From NCBI GenBank assembly GCA_050747525.1, contig JBOGOC010000007.1, positions 1 to 45,788 on the forward strand: DNA of 45,788 bases, written 5' to 3'. A program made the translations under genes and the position numbers. A model generated the notes under the pieces. The model was not told the origin of the DNA. It made no database searches and saw nothing but the letters and a program-made list of their open reading frames with translations. Every line of letters begins with the position of its first letter. Within the stretch, counting starts at the first letter, position 1. This DNA is from JBOGOC01 sp050747525 (lineage in GTDB: Bacteria > Acidobacteriota > Polarisedimenticolia > JACPZX01 > DASXTC01). Of this stretch, positions 26,834 to 36,096 are shown one piece after another.

Positions 26834-28402
26834 ATGAGATTGTTTCGGAGATTGCTGCTCGTTTGTCTCAGCGTGAGCTCTCCCGCCTGGTCCGTGGACT
26901 GCACGGGCATTTCCACGGCGCCGGACACGGCGCTGACGACAGTCCGTGTGGCGTCCGGGTTCGTCCTGCCCGTGCTGGTGACGTCGCCTCCCAGCGACGT
27001 GGACCGTCTCTTCGTCGTGGAACAGGACGGGACGATCAGAATCGTCCGACAGGGCGTTCTGCTGCCGGAGCCCTTCCTCGACATCAGCGACCAGGTCCTC
27101 TCGCCGGCCGACGGCGGGTACTGGGAGGAAGGCCTCCTGAGCATGGCATTCGATCCCAACTACGCCACCAACGGCAGGTTCTTCGTGTTTCACAGCGACG
27201 CGACCGGAATGTTCAACGTCGTGGAACGCTACGAACGCAGCGCGGCGGACCCGGACCTGGCCGATCCCGGCAGTGCCTTGCTGATGATCCAGTTCCTTCA
27301 TCCCGCGGACTCACACAACGGCGGAATGATGACCTTCGGGCCCGACGGGAACCTCTACATCGCGACAGGAGACGGGCAGTACGCGTGCGATCCACAGGAC
27401 AATGCACAGAACGGGGCGTCACTCCTCGGCAAGATACTGCGCATCGACGTCAGGGATTTTCCCTACGCCATTCCACCAGACAATCCCTTTCTGGCGGACC
27501 ACGATCCCGGCGGCCTCATTCGAAACGAGCTCTGGCAGATGGGACTGCGCAATCCGTGGCGCTTCTCCCTTGCGGGCCCGCTCACGCCCTCGCCGGGAGA
27601 TCTCTACATCGGCGACGTCGGGGAGGCCGTCTGGGAAGAGATCGACCACCTGCCTGCCGGGATGGGGGGGATGAACTTCGGGTGGGACTTGTTCGAGGGG
27701 ACGCATTGTCCTGGTCCGTCCTGTTTTCCTCCCACCTGCAGCGTTCCGGGTCACGTGCTCCCGGTGCTCGAGTACGATCACGCCCCGTCGTCCTCCTGCG
27801 CTGTGACGGGGGGCTATGTCTACGGTGGATGCCGGATGCCGGGCCTGCGCGGCACGTACTTCTTCGCCGACTACTGCTCGGCCTTCATCAAGTCTTTCCG
27901 CCGGGTCGGCAGCCTGACCATCGACTTGCGCACCCGGACCCAGGAGCTCGCACCGGGAGGCGGCCTCCTCATTCAGAACATCACCTCATTCGGAGAGGAC
28001 GGGCGAGGCGAGATCTACATCATCGATCAGGGGCCCGGTGGCACCCCCGGAGAGGTGTTCAAGATCGTCCCGGTGCTGTCGAATCTCGAGGTCTCCGGCC
28101 CGGGTGCCCGGCCCTTGATTCTCGATGCGCCGGACTGGACCTGGGAGGATCTGACTTTGACCTCCTCGCATCCCATCACCGAGTATCGGGTCTACCGAGC
28201 CTCGAATCCGACAGACCCGTTCGCTTGCGTGCGCCAGGGGCAGGCTGCCGCCTGGCCATCGGGGGATCCGCAGACCCCTCCCATTGGCGGCATTTTCTTC
28301 TATCTCGTGACCGCCCGGAATGCCGCGGGAGCGGAGACCAGCCCCGGAGTCGGGACTATGGGCTTTCCTCCCGTCCTCTCCTCGGCCCCCTGCCCACCCT
28401 GA
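26834..28402 (+). CDS. Exported PQQ-dependent sugar (sorbosone/glucose) dehydrogenase-like protein
   Basis: A 522-residue protein with a signal peptide from ATG 26834 (residues 1-20). The frame opens earlier at 26708 without support. The main domain is the six-bladed GSDH/sorbosone-dehydrogenase propeller: LLSMAFDPNYATNGRFFVFH, MTFGPDGNLYIATGDG, LLGKILRIDV, WQMGLRNPWRFS, LYIGDVGEAVWEEID and GGYVYGGC. These are the cofactor and substrate-loop motifs of soluble PQQ glucose dehydrogenases and HHIP-like proteins. The last 90 residues form the fibronectin-like module (YRVYRASNP, IFFYLVTARN) ending APCPP. It probably oxidises sugars in the periplasm. Confidence 0.85.
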   Translation: MRLFRRLLLVCLSVSSPAWSVDCTGISTAPDTALTTVRVASGFVLPVLVTSPPSDVDRLFVVEQDGTIRIVRQGVLLPEPFLDISDQVLSPADGGYWEEGLLSMAFDPNYATNGRFFVFHSDATGMFNVVERYERSAADPDLADPGSALLMIQFLHPADSHNGGMMTFGPDGNLYIATGDGQYACDPQDNAQNGASLLGKILRIDVRDFPYAIPPDNPFLADHDPGGLIRNELWQMGLRNPWRFSLAGPLTPSPGDLYIGDVGEAVWEEIDHLPAGMGGMNFGWDLFEGTHCPGPSCFPPTCSVPGHVLPVLEYDHAPSSSCAVTGGYVYGGCRMPGLRGTYFFADYCSAFIKSFRRVGSLTIDLRTRTQELAPGGGLLIQNITSFGEDGRGEIYIIDQGPGGTPGEVFKIVPVLSNLEVSGPGARPLILDAPDWTWEDLTLTSSHPITEYRVYRASNPTDPFACVRQGQAAAWPSGDPQTPPIGGIFFYLVTARNAAGAETSPGVGTMGFPPVLSSAPCPP

Positions 28403-28562
28403 ACGGTTCTTTCTCCAGCCCGCTTCCTTTTCTCTTCTCGTTGGGATCTTCGGCGCGCGGAAGTTACGGATCTCCAGTAGAAACAGTCACTTAGCTTGAC
28501 TACGTAAGCCCCGGTCCCCAGATTGAGCGTCGAGCACCACACCCTGTCCGATGGAGAACGCG

Positions 28563-29744
28563 GTGTCCCGACGAGCTCGCAATCTTCTCGCTTCGCTTGC
28601 CGCCGTCCTGGCCATGCCGGGCGCTTCGCTCGCTGGCAGCACCGAGGCCGACGTCCAGGTGGATCTGTCCGCCGGTCACGACTCCAATCCATTGCTTCTC
28701 AGCCACGAGGCGCCGCTGCTGGAAGGCGCCCCGCCGGCCGCCGCCTTCACCGAAGTGGGCCTCGCCTCCCGGCTGACGCACCAGTGGAATCCGAGGGTGG
28801 GATTCTTCGTGGCGGCCGATGGCTCGGGCCGTTTCCATGCCGCTTCGCTGGACGAGGCCGACTCGTCCCGGGGGCGCGTGGAGGCCGGCATGGCCACGAT
28901 GATCTTCTCGCGCGGCGACGCGCGCATGACGGCGGCCCTTCGCGCCTCGTTCGGCGCGGAGCGCTCGACCTTCGTGGATCCGGCCACGGGCGGGATCTAC
29001 TTCGTCGAATCGGATCCAAACGTCATGACCGCGATCCCCGATCGCTTCGACGCGAACCTCTCCACGCTGAACCTGGACCTTCGCCTGCGAACCTCCAGCC
29101 GGCTCCTGTTCCTGCTCGACACGAGCCTGCTGCGCGAGGACTACACCGAGGACTACGAGGAGATCCCGACGCTGGAGCCGCTGGATGCCCGCAGGTGGCT
29201 GGTGCGGCCCGGGGTGCGCTGGAGCATCAGCGCGCACCTGCGGCTGGACGTGACCGGAGAATGGGGAGGGACCCACTACGACGATCTGTCCGCCCTCGAG
29301 GAGGACGGCTCGACGGCCACCGGGACCCGCCGTCGCTACGAGAGTGGAGGCGTGAGGGCGGCCTTGCGCGTGACCCCTTCCGACACCTGGGCCTTCTCGC
29401 TGGGATTCGGCGCCACGGATCGTCACGACACGCATGCGGGCTATTACGACACGACGGGGGACACCGTCTTCGGATCGCTGTCGTGGAACCCGGGCCAGCA
29501 CACCCGGCTGGGGCTGCGAGCGATTCAGTCCGTCTACGACTACGAACGGGCGACCGTGGACGGCACCCTGAATGGCGATCGCCGTGGCGGTGACACGCTC
29601 CGGGTGGCCGCGACCGTCGAGCGCGACCTGGTCGAGCGGCTCACCCTGTTCGGGGAAGCAGGAACCCTGAGATCGAACAATCTGGATCCTCTGTACGAGT
29701 ACGATCGTCACTGGGCGCTCGCGGGGCTGAGGTTCAAGCTCTGA
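28563..29744 (+). CDS. Probable outer-membrane beta-barrel protein
   Basis: A 393-residue protein. GTG at 28563 has GGAGA in front and gives a textbook signal peptide (ending ASLAG). ATG at 28551 is four codons earlier. The mature part is alternating beta strands with aromatic girdles (FFVAADGSGRFHAAS, RLLFLLDTSLLRED, TWAFSLGFGATDRHD, SVYDYERATV) and ends LRFKL, as outer-membrane barrels do. It is the first of three same-strand genes leading to FecR and CHASE2-GGDEF-EAL proteins. I infer a barrel partner or sensor; another possibility is a carbohydrate-export porin. Confidence 0.65.
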   Translation: MSRRARNLLASLAAVLAMPGASLAGSTEADVQVDLSAGHDSNPLLLSHEAPLLEGAPPAAAFTEVGLASRLTHQWNPRVGFFVAADGSGRFHAASLDEADSSRGRVEAGMATMIFSRGDARMTAALRASFGAERSTFVDPATGGIYFVESDPNVMTAIPDRFDANLSTLNLDLRLRTSSRLLFLLDTSLLREDYTEDYEEIPTLEPLDARRWLVRPGVRWSISAHLRLDVTGEWGGTHYDDLSALEEDGSTATGTRRRYESGGVRAALRVTPSDTWAFSLGFGATDRHDTHAGYYDTTGDTVFGSLSWNPGQHTRLGLRAIQSVYDYERATVDGTLNGDRRGGDTLRVAATVERDLVERLTLFGEAGTLRSNNLDPLYEYDRHWALAGLRFKL

Positions 29745-29772
29745 CGAGCCGTCGAAGCAGGAGGCATCACCC

Positions 29773-30660
29773 ATGATCACGGGCACTCTGATCAGCGCGT
29801 CACTTCTCATGCACATGATGCTGTCCGCCCCCCTCCCGGCCTCCACCGGCTGGAAGACCGTGGCGGCTTCGGGACGGGTTGAGACGCATCTCCAGCCGGC
29901 CGCTGGCCCGGCCACGGACACGGTGTGGCAGCCGGTGCGCCGGGGCGACATCGTGGCCGCCGCCAGCCACCTGCGCACATGGGAGAAGGCCCGCGCCACC
30001 CTGACTCGCCAGGGCGACCTGATCCTGGTCGACGCCGGGACGGAGATCGTCCTGCCCGAGATGGCCGCCGGCGCGGGGACCGTGGTGATGCAGACGTCGG
30101 GGAACGCCGTTTACAAGGTCGCGCCTCGTCAGCCGGGCGCGCGGTTCGAGGTGAAGACCCCCTTCCTGGTCGCGGGCGTGAAGGGGACCCGGTTCAGCGT
30201 TCAGATCGAAGGGGACCGGGCGGCCGTCAGCGTGGTGGAAGGGGTGGTGGAGGTGCGCTCGCTGCTCACCGGCCAGGTCCAGGACCTGAGCGCCGGCGAG
30301 AGCGCGATCGTGGACGGTCACGAAGGACGCATGGAGCTGCAGCGTGACGAAGCGCCCCAGCGCGAGCCGCGCGAGAAAACGTCCCTCTCCGATGCGGCTC
30401 TGGGGTTCGACGACGTGGCGACGACCACCGACAGGCTGGACAGGAGCCTCTCCACCGACATCGCGTTGGTCGACGAGGTGGACAAGGCGGTGAATGATCT
30501 CTGGTCCGACCTGATGACCGATCTGTCGCTGCGCGACCTGCTCGGCAGGGAAGATACGAAGTCTTCCGCGGGGACGACCGGCACGACCGCCACCACCGAG
30601 GAAAAGAACGAAGACAAGACGCTTCTGGAGCTGCTCCCGCTGCTGCCCCGCAGGCCCTGA
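29773..30660 (+). CDS. Periplasmic FecR-domain protein
   Basis: A 295-residue protein with AGGAGG upstream and a hydrophobic N terminus that is either a signal peptide or an anchor. Residues about 35-190 match a FecR domain (WQPVRRGDIVAAASHLRTWE, FEVKTPFLVAGVKGTRFSVQ, VVEGVVEVRSLLTGQVQDLS). In many cluster types this domain relays signals between the outer membrane and inner membrane. The C-terminal 90 residues are polar/coiled, then Thr/Glu-rich and basic. It lies 28 bases after the barrel gene and 30 before the CHASE2 gene. Confidence 0.82.
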   Translation: MITGTLISASLLMHMMLSAPLPASTGWKTVAASGRVETHLQPAAGPATDTVWQPVRRGDIVAAASHLRTWEKARATLTRQGDLILVDAGTEIVLPEMAAGAGTVVMQTSGNAVYKVAPRQPGARFEVKTPFLVAGVKGTRFSVQIEGDRAAVSVVEGVVEVRSLLTGQVQDLSAGESAIVDGHEGRMELQRDEAPQREPREKTSLSDAALGFDDVATTTDRLDRSLSTDIALVDEVDKAVNDLWSDLMTDLSLRDLLGREDTKSSAGTTGTTATTEEKNEDKTLLELLPLLPRRP

Positions 30661-30690
30661 CGCGCTTCCCGCGACGCCGGAGCCGGGGCC

Positions 30691-33420
30691 ATGAAGCCGA
30701 ACCAGCTGACGAGCAGGGCCGGAGTGGCGGCCGTAGCCGCTGCCGCCCTCGGCCTGCACATGGCGGGGGGCTTCGAATGGGCCGAGCGCCACCTGATGGA
30801 CCTGCGGTTCGCCCTGGCGCGGGGCGCCCCCACGGGGCAGGTGGTCGTGGTGGCGGTGGACCCACGGAGTCTGGACGCTCTGGATGTCTGGCCCTGGCCG
30901 CGCGGGTACCACGCCACCGTGCTGGAGAACCTGGTCGCGGCCGGAGCGCGGCGCATCGCCTTCGACGTGGACTTCAGCTCCCGATCGTCGGAAGAAGAGG
31001 ACGCCGCCTTCGCCGAGGCGCTGGCGGAGGCCCGCGGACAGGTGATCCTGCCCGTCTTCCGCCAGTGGCAGGCCTCGCCCGTCGAAGGGCAGGGCCGAAT
31101 GGTGGAGACGAGGCCGCTCGCCTCGTTCGCGCCCCCGGCGTCGCTGGCCACGATCAACATTCAGCCCGACGGCGATGGCCTGGTGCGCCGCTACGGGTCG
31201 TTCGACGCTGCCGATGCCGCCCGCCCCGCCCCGTTGGCGATGTCGCTGGCCGGCCTGGACCGCGAGCGGCGCGCGTTCCATCTGGACTTCGGCCTCGACG
31301 TCACCGCCATCCGCCAGGTCTCCTACCTCGACGTGCTGACCGGCACCTTCGATCCGGCCGCCTTCTCGGGGCGCGACGTCGTCGTGGGGGCTACGGCGCT
31401 GGAGCTGGGGGATCAGGCCCCGGTCCCCATGCACGCGGCCCTTCCCGGCCCCGTCCTGCAGGCCCTGGCCTACGAGTCGCTGGTCACCGGCAGGACGCTC
31501 ACGCGCCTGCCGGCCTGGCACGTGGCCGTCCTGATCCTGCTGCTCGCGGCCGCGGCGGGGCTTCCCATGCAGCGGGTCTCGTGGCGCGCCGGCCTGGGCA
31601 TCCTGGCGGCCGGGCTGGCAGGGAGCTTCTGGCTGAGCGTGGCCCTCCAGCGCTCCGCCCCGATCCTGCTCGACCTCTCTCCCGTGGCGGCCTGTCTGGC
31701 GGGATGGTACGGGCTGGCGCTCGTGCGCCGGCTCGATCACCTCGACCTCAAGCTGTGGCTCGCCTCGATGAGGGCACGTCACTCCGAGCTGCGGATGCAG
31801 CACGTCGTGGAGAATTGCGGAGAGGCGATCGTCACGCTGGACGGAAGCGGGCGCGTGCAGACGTTCAACCGCGCGGCGGAAGGGCTGTTTGGCCTTCGCG
31901 GCGCGCAGGTCCTGGGCCGGCCCTTCGCGGATCTGACCGGCGCGGCGCCCTCGATCGCCCGCCAGGAGATCGAGGTCGTGCGCCCCGATGGAGCGGCCCG
32001 GACGCTCGACATGTCGCTGTCTCATCCGGATCTTGACGGTCCGCCCGTCTCGGTGGTGTTCCTGCGCGACGTCACGGACAGCCGCGCGCAGCAGGCGGCC
32101 CTCCAGCATCAGGCCACCCATGACGCGCTCACCGATCTTCCCAACCGCACGCTGCTGCGCCGCAGGATGCGCGACCTCCTCGGCGAGGCGCCCGCGAGCG
32201 GAGCGCGAGGAGCGCTCATCATGCTCGACCTGGACCGGTTCAAGGAGATCAACGACACCCTCGGCCACACCACGGGCGACGTCCTGCTGCGCCAGCTCGC
32301 GGCCCGGCTGAAGGACTGCCTGGGGCCCCAGGCCACCATCGCGCGGCTGGGAGGCGACGAGTTCGCCGTCTGGCTGCCCCATGCGGGAACGGTGGAAGCC
32401 GAATCGGCCTCGACCAGCCTGCTGGGGACGCTCACCGCCCCCTTCTCCGTGCAGGGGATGATGCTGCAGGTGGACGGCAGCGCCGGCATCGCGCTGTACC
32501 CCGATCACGGAGCCGAGGACGGCGTGCTGCTGCAGCGGGCGGACGTGGCCATGTATCAGGCCAAGAAAATCCGTGGCTCGTTCTGTTTCTACGACGCCGA
32601 CTCGGATCTCAACAGCCTGCGGCACCTCACCCTCAAGGGAGAGATGCGCGAGGCCATCGAGAAGAACCTGTTCGAGCTGTACTACCAGCCCAAGGTGGAT
32701 CTGGCCACCGGCGCCATGGTGGGAGTCGAGGCGCTGCTCCGCTGGCGTCATCACCGCCACGGCTGGCTACAGCCCCAGGAATTCATCCCGCTGGCGGAGC
32801 GCACGGGGCTCATCAGGCCGCTGACGCGCTGGGTCCTGGGTGAGGCGCTGGCCCAGGTGGCCCGCTGGGAGAGGGAAGGGCTGACGCTCACCGTGGCGGT
32901 GAACTGCTCGGCGCGCAACCTGCTGGAGAGAGACCTCCCGGACGTCATCGAGCAGCTGCTGCGCCCGGGCATCGACCCTGGACGCCTGGTGCTGGAGATC
33001 ACCGAGACCGCCGTGATCGAGGATCCGTCCCGGTCGTTGCAGGTGCTGCGCGACGTCACCGCCCTGGGGGTGCACCTGTCGATCGATGACTTCGGCACCG
33101 CCTATTCGTCGCTGGACTACCTGCGCAAGCTTCCCGCGCGCGAGCTGAAGATCGACCGCAGCTTCGTCATGGGAGTCGATCATGACGAGGCGAGCGCCTC
33201 CATCGTGCGCGCCACGGTGAGGCTGGCCCACGATTTCGGCCTGCAGTCGGTGGCCGAGGGGATCGAGTCGCAGCGCACCATGGAGTCGCTGGCGCGCATG
33301 GGTTGCGATCAGGGCCAGGGATTCCTGATCGCGCGGCCGATGCCGGCCGGCGACGTGCTCCCCTGGCAGACCGCACGACAGCGGCGCGCGGGGGACCGAA
33401 CCGTTCAAGCCCGCGTCTGA
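30691..33420 (+). CDS. CHASE2-PAS-GGDEF-EAL membrane cyclic-di-GMP enzyme
   Basis: A 909-residue inner-membrane protein. An N-terminal CHASE2 domain (residues about 30-290; DLRFALARGAPTGQVVVVAV, ARRIAFDVDFSSRS) faces the periplasm and is followed by three membrane helices (about 280-350). A PAS-like segment with QTFNRAAEGLFGLRG follows. The cyclase domain has GGDEF intact (554-558) and DLDRFKEINDTLGH. No RxxD inhibitory site is seen five residues before it. The EAL domain has EALLRW (from 680), LEITETAV, DDFGTAYSSL and EGIESQ. Both synthesis and hydrolysis of cyclic-di-GMP look possible. It is third in a barrel-FecR-CHASE2 set, suggesting an envelope-to-second-messenger relay. Confidence 0.93.
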   Translation: MKPNQLTSRAGVAAVAAAALGLHMAGGFEWAERHLMDLRFALARGAPTGQVVVVAVDPRSLDALDVWPWPRGYHATVLENLVAAGARRIAFDVDFSSRSSEEEDAAFAEALAEARGQVILPVFRQWQASPVEGQGRMVETRPLASFAPPASLATINIQPDGDGLVRRYGSFDAADAARPAPLAMSLAGLDRERRAFHLDFGLDVTAIRQVSYLDVLTGTFDPAAFSGRDVVVGATALELGDQAPVPMHAALPGPVLQALAYESLVTGRTLTRLPAWHVAVLILLLAAAAGLPMQRVSWRAGLGILAAGLAGSFWLSVALQRSAPILLDLSPVAACLAGWYGLALVRRLDHLDLKLWLASMRARHSELRMQHVVENCGEAIVTLDGSGRVQTFNRAAEGLFGLRGAQVLGRPFADLTGAAPSIARQEIEVVRPDGAARTLDMSLSHPDLDGPPVSVVFLRDVTDSRAQQAALQHQATHDALTDLPNRTLLRRRMRDLLGEAPASGARGALIMLDLDRFKEINDTLGHTTGDVLLRQLAARLKDCLGPQATIARLGGDEFAVWLPHAGTVEAESASTSLLGTLTAPFSVQGMMLQVDGSAGIALYPDHGAEDGVLLQRADVAMYQAKKIRGSFCFYDADSDLNSLRHLTLKGEMREAIEKNLFELYYQPKVDLATGAMVGVEALLRWRHHRHGWLQPQEFIPLAERTGLIRPLTRWVLGEALAQVARWEREGLTLTVAVNCSARNLLERDLPDVIEQLLRPGIDPGRLVLEITETAVIEDPSRSLQVLRDVTALGVHLSIDDFGTAYSSLDYLRKLPARELKIDRSFVMGVDHDEASASIVRATVRLAHDFGLQSVAEGIESQRTMESLARMGCDQGQGFLIARPMPAGDVLPWQTARQRRAGDRTVQARV

Positions 33421-33421
33421 G

Positions 33422-33439
33422 GTGCCCCCTCAGGGGCAC
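33422..33439. terminator. Small hairpin between convergent genes
   Basis: GTGCCCC (33422-33428) and GGGGCAC (33433-33439) form a 7-bp stem with a four-base loop just after the CHASE2 stop. It overlaps the last codons of the minus-strand exported protein. No T run follows, so it may be only part of the Cys-Pro coding end. Low confidence as a bidirectional terminator. Confidence 0.25.
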
Positions 33440-34218
33440 GCCAGCGGCGAGCCCTCCAGCATGACGTCGGCCGAGCCCACCTGATCCGCCTCGCCCGAGT
33501 CATAGCTCCCTGAGATGCCGTCTTCCCGGTCACGCAGAAGGAACCAGTACCCCTCGCCGGGGGGCGGATCGGGGGCGAACGTCAGCCAGTCGCCGGTGAC
33601 GTTCGCGGCCACGCATTCCTGCACCGAGGTCGCGTAGTCGCCGGATGTCGCGTGCAGGGCCTGCAGCGAGCCGCGCACGATGTCATGGCCTTCGACGGCG
33701 GGGAGCGCCTCCCACCTCAGCGCGGCCCCGTCCACATCCATGTTCCGGACCCGCCGGGCGTGCACGTCGAAGACGCTGTCGTGGCAGTACTCCTCGTTGA
33801 TGGAGATGCGCGCGTCGATGCGAGGGAAAGGGGTGGGAGGCACGACCAGCCCGCTGTCGAAATGCTGCACGGGCTCGGTGCCCACCTGAAGGTCCAGAGC
33901 GAGCTGGTGCTGCCGGGCGAGCTCTCCACCGATGCGGTACGTCCCCGAGCCGGTGACAGGAAGGTCGTCGGCTCCCAGGCGTACGGTCCAGCGCACGTTC
34001 TCGACCCTGTAGTGATCGAACAGGCCGTCGGATCGGTCGAAGACCAGACGGAAGCCGCCTCGCACCGGCGCCTGCAGCAGGATGGGGCACATGCACGGAG
34101 CGAAGCAACCGGACTCGAAGGAACCGTCCTTGCGCAGGGTGTAGTGATCGGTTTGCACGGCGAGCAGCGGGGTGACGAAAAAAACATGGGTCAGAAGGAT
34201 CACGACATGTCGTCTCAT
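33430..34218 (-). CDS. Exported Cys-rich protein, paralogue A
   Basis: A 262-residue protein with CAGGAG upstream and a signal peptide (ending LLAVQ). Domain 1 begins YTLRKDGSFESGCFAPCMCP with a CxxxCxC pattern and a SDGLFDHYRVENVRW core. An FPRIDARISINEEYCHDSVF segment follows. The C-terminal domain (EGHDIVRGS, GEGYWFLLRDREDG) is the fibronectin-like module and ends PLACP. It is closely similar along its whole length to the gene at 36097-36882. The family is known only as an uncharacterised exported type; no function is assigned. Confidence 0.78.
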   Translation of the reverse strand: MRRHVVILLTHVFFVTPLLAVQTDHYTLRKDGSFESGCFAPCMCPILLQAPVRGGFRLVFDRSDGLFDHYRVENVRWTVRLGADDLPVTGSGTYRIGGELARQHQLALDLQVGTEPVQHFDSGLVVPPTPFPRIDARISINEEYCHDSVFDVHARRVRNMDVDGAALRWEALPAVEGHDIVRGSLQALHATSGDYATSVQECVAANVTGDWLTFAPDPPPGEGYWFLLRDREDGISGSYDSGEADQVGSADVMLEGSPLACP

Positions 34219-34273
34219 GGCGGCTCTCCTGGAATGGCTCGATCATACGCCTGTCTTGCCGCTTTCCTCGTGC

Positions 34274-34302
34274 TTGATTCTCAGCCGCCTTCCCGTTAGA
34301 GT
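34274..34302 (+). promoter_or_regulatory. Promoter of the radical SAM gene
   Basis: TTGATT (34274-34279) and TAGAGT (34297-34302) at 17-base spacing, with a predicted start near 34309. This gives a leader of about 80 bases before TTG 34391. Confidence 0.5.
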
Positions 34303-34390
34303 GGCGCATCACCGCGGACCATCCCGCGCTGCCGGGAGCCGCACGGCAACGGCCGGTCCGATAGCAAGCCCTTCCTACATGAGGTGAGTC

Positions 34391-36085
34391 TTGCCATCGA
34401 TCGGCAACCTGATTTGCCTGACCCCGCGCGACTCCTACGTCGTCGACGCCCCTCCGGCGCGCAACGGTCTGCTCGGACGCTTCGAGCGGCTCACCGGCCC
34501 GTTCGTGCGCAGTCCCGGCATCGGTTTTCCTTACATCATCGGCTTCCTGAGGCACAACGACTTTCTTCCTTCCGGTTGCCGCGTCTCCGTGCAGCACGAC
34601 AAGATCGAAGGGCCGACCTCCTTCGAGAGGATCGCGAGCGAGAAGGCCGACTTCTCACGCGGTGACGTGGACGTCCTGCTGATGACGTCCTACACGAACT
34701 CGGCCCGCGAGGCCTACCGCAGGGGGCGCGAGGCGCGCCGCGTCTGGGACGCCGCGGGCCGCCGGCTCGTCGTGGTGATGGGAGGGGCGCACGCGTCGGC
34801 CGTCCCGTCGGAAGGGCCGCGGCTCGGGCACACCGACGCCTCGGTCGTGGGGGAAGGGGAGTGGGCCACGGCGGAGATCCTGGGGGACCTCGCCGCGGGC
34901 CGTTCCCTCAAGCAGGTCTACGACGCCGGATTCAAGCGCATCCGTGACCGCGGGACCCTGAGCCTGGACATGGACATCTGGCAGGGCCTGAATCCCGCCC
35001 CGCAGCAGGTGCTGGCCTCGGCCACGTTCGCCCGCGGGTGCAAGCTGGACTGTCATTTCTGTGCCGTGAAGATCGTCAACGGTCCCACGGTGCGGAACCG
35101 GGACGTGCAGGACGTTCTCGACGAGCTGGACCTCCAGTCGGTTCCGTACTCTCCGCGCACCATCGCGGCCGCCGGCCCGGGCTTCTTCAACCACCTGCTG
35201 CGCGCGGCCCTGTGGATCCCCGGCCTGGGCGCGGCGCGGCGCGAGGCCATGGTGAGAACGCTCGGGCCCGGCTACACGAGCCGGTTCTTCTTCTGGGACG
35301 ACAACCTCTACAACGCGGCCGGCGCGTTCGAGCACCTGATGGAGGCCATCAAGCCTCTGAAGCGCACCTGGTCCGCGCAGCTCACCATCGACCTCGCGGA
35401 CAAGCCTCATCTGCTCCAGCTCGCCTACGAGGCGGGGTGCCGCGAGCTGTTCCTGGGTATCGAATCCATCAACCAGGGCAGCCTGGGCGCCATCGACAAG
35501 TGGTCGAACGAAGCCGCCAGCACGGCCGAGCAGGTGCGCCGCGTCCACGACGCCGGGATCAAGGTGATGGGGGCCTTCGTCTTCGGTCTGGACGAGGACG
35601 ACGCCACGGTCTTCGATCGCACCCTGGAGTTCGTGGACAGCAATGGGATCGACTACATCACCACCAACATCATCCAGCCCTACCCGGGAACCGGCACCTT
35701 CGACGATGCCGTGGCCCAGGGGAACCTGCTGCCCTGCGCCGCCTGCCCGCCGGACTCCGATGTCGCCATGGACTACAACTGGCCTCTGTTCGACGGCGCG
35801 CACGTCCTGATTCGCCCGCACGGGATGACGGCGACTCAGCTCGAAGAGGGGTACTACCGCTTCCTGCAGCAGACGTACTCGCTGCGGGGGATCGCGCGGC
35901 GGTACGACCGGACCCTGGCGTCGTCGGGCTCCGGCTTCGCGCACCACATGGTCACCAACTATCTGATCAGCCGCTACGGCATGGCCAAGACCGCTCACGC
36001 GCTCGAGCGGCGCTCCCTGCGTTCTGCGTCACGCCGCGCAGCGGCTTCGGAACCCGTGCTCGAAGCCACCCCCACGAGCGACTGA
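34391..36085 (+). CDS. B12-binding domain radical SAM enzyme
   Basis: A 564-residue protein starting at TTG 34391 with GAGGTGAG just upstream. The N-terminal 180 residues are a cobalamin-binding Rossmann domain (VDVLLMTSYTNSA, VVMGGAHASAVPSEG, VVGEGE). The radical SAM core has the FeS motif ARGCKLDCHFCAVK (C-x3-C-x2-C). It also has the usual FFFWDDNLYN, ELFLGIESINQG and VMGAFVFGLDEDD motifs. Such enzymes methylate unactivated carbons or rearrange lipids and cofactors. Substrate is unknown. It lies between two paralogous exported genes on the opposite strand. Confidence 0.9.
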   Translation: MPSIGNLICLTPRDSYVVDAPPARNGLLGRFERLTGPFVRSPGIGFPYIIGFLRHNDFLPSGCRVSVQHDKIEGPTSFERIASEKADFSRGDVDVLLMTSYTNSAREAYRRGREARRVWDAAGRRLVVVMGGAHASAVPSEGPRLGHTDASVVGEGEWATAEILGDLAAGRSLKQVYDAGFKRIRDRGTLSLDMDIWQGLNPAPQQVLASATFARGCKLDCHFCAVKIVNGPTVRNRDVQDVLDELDLQSVPYSPRTIAAAGPGFFNHLLRAALWIPGLGAARREAMVRTLGPGYTSRFFFWDDNLYNAAGAFEHLMEAIKPLKRTWSAQLTIDLADKPHLLQLAYEAGCRELFLGIESINQGSLGAIDKWSNEAASTAEQVRRVHDAGIKVMGAFVFGLDEDDATVFDRTLEFVDSNGIDYITTNIIQPYPGTGTFDDAVAQGNLLPCAACPPDSDVAMDYNWPLFDGAHVLIRPHGMTATQLEEGYYRFLQQTYSLRGIARRYDRTLASSGSGFAHHMVTNYLISRYGMAKTAHALERRSLRSASRRAAASEPVLEATPTSD

Positions 36086-36096
36086 GACGCCGCGCC

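Noticed and set aside
29800..32760. 986-codon open frame on the minus strand
   Set aside because: Antisense shadow of the FecR and CHASE2-GGDEF-EAL genes, whose motifs are unambiguous.
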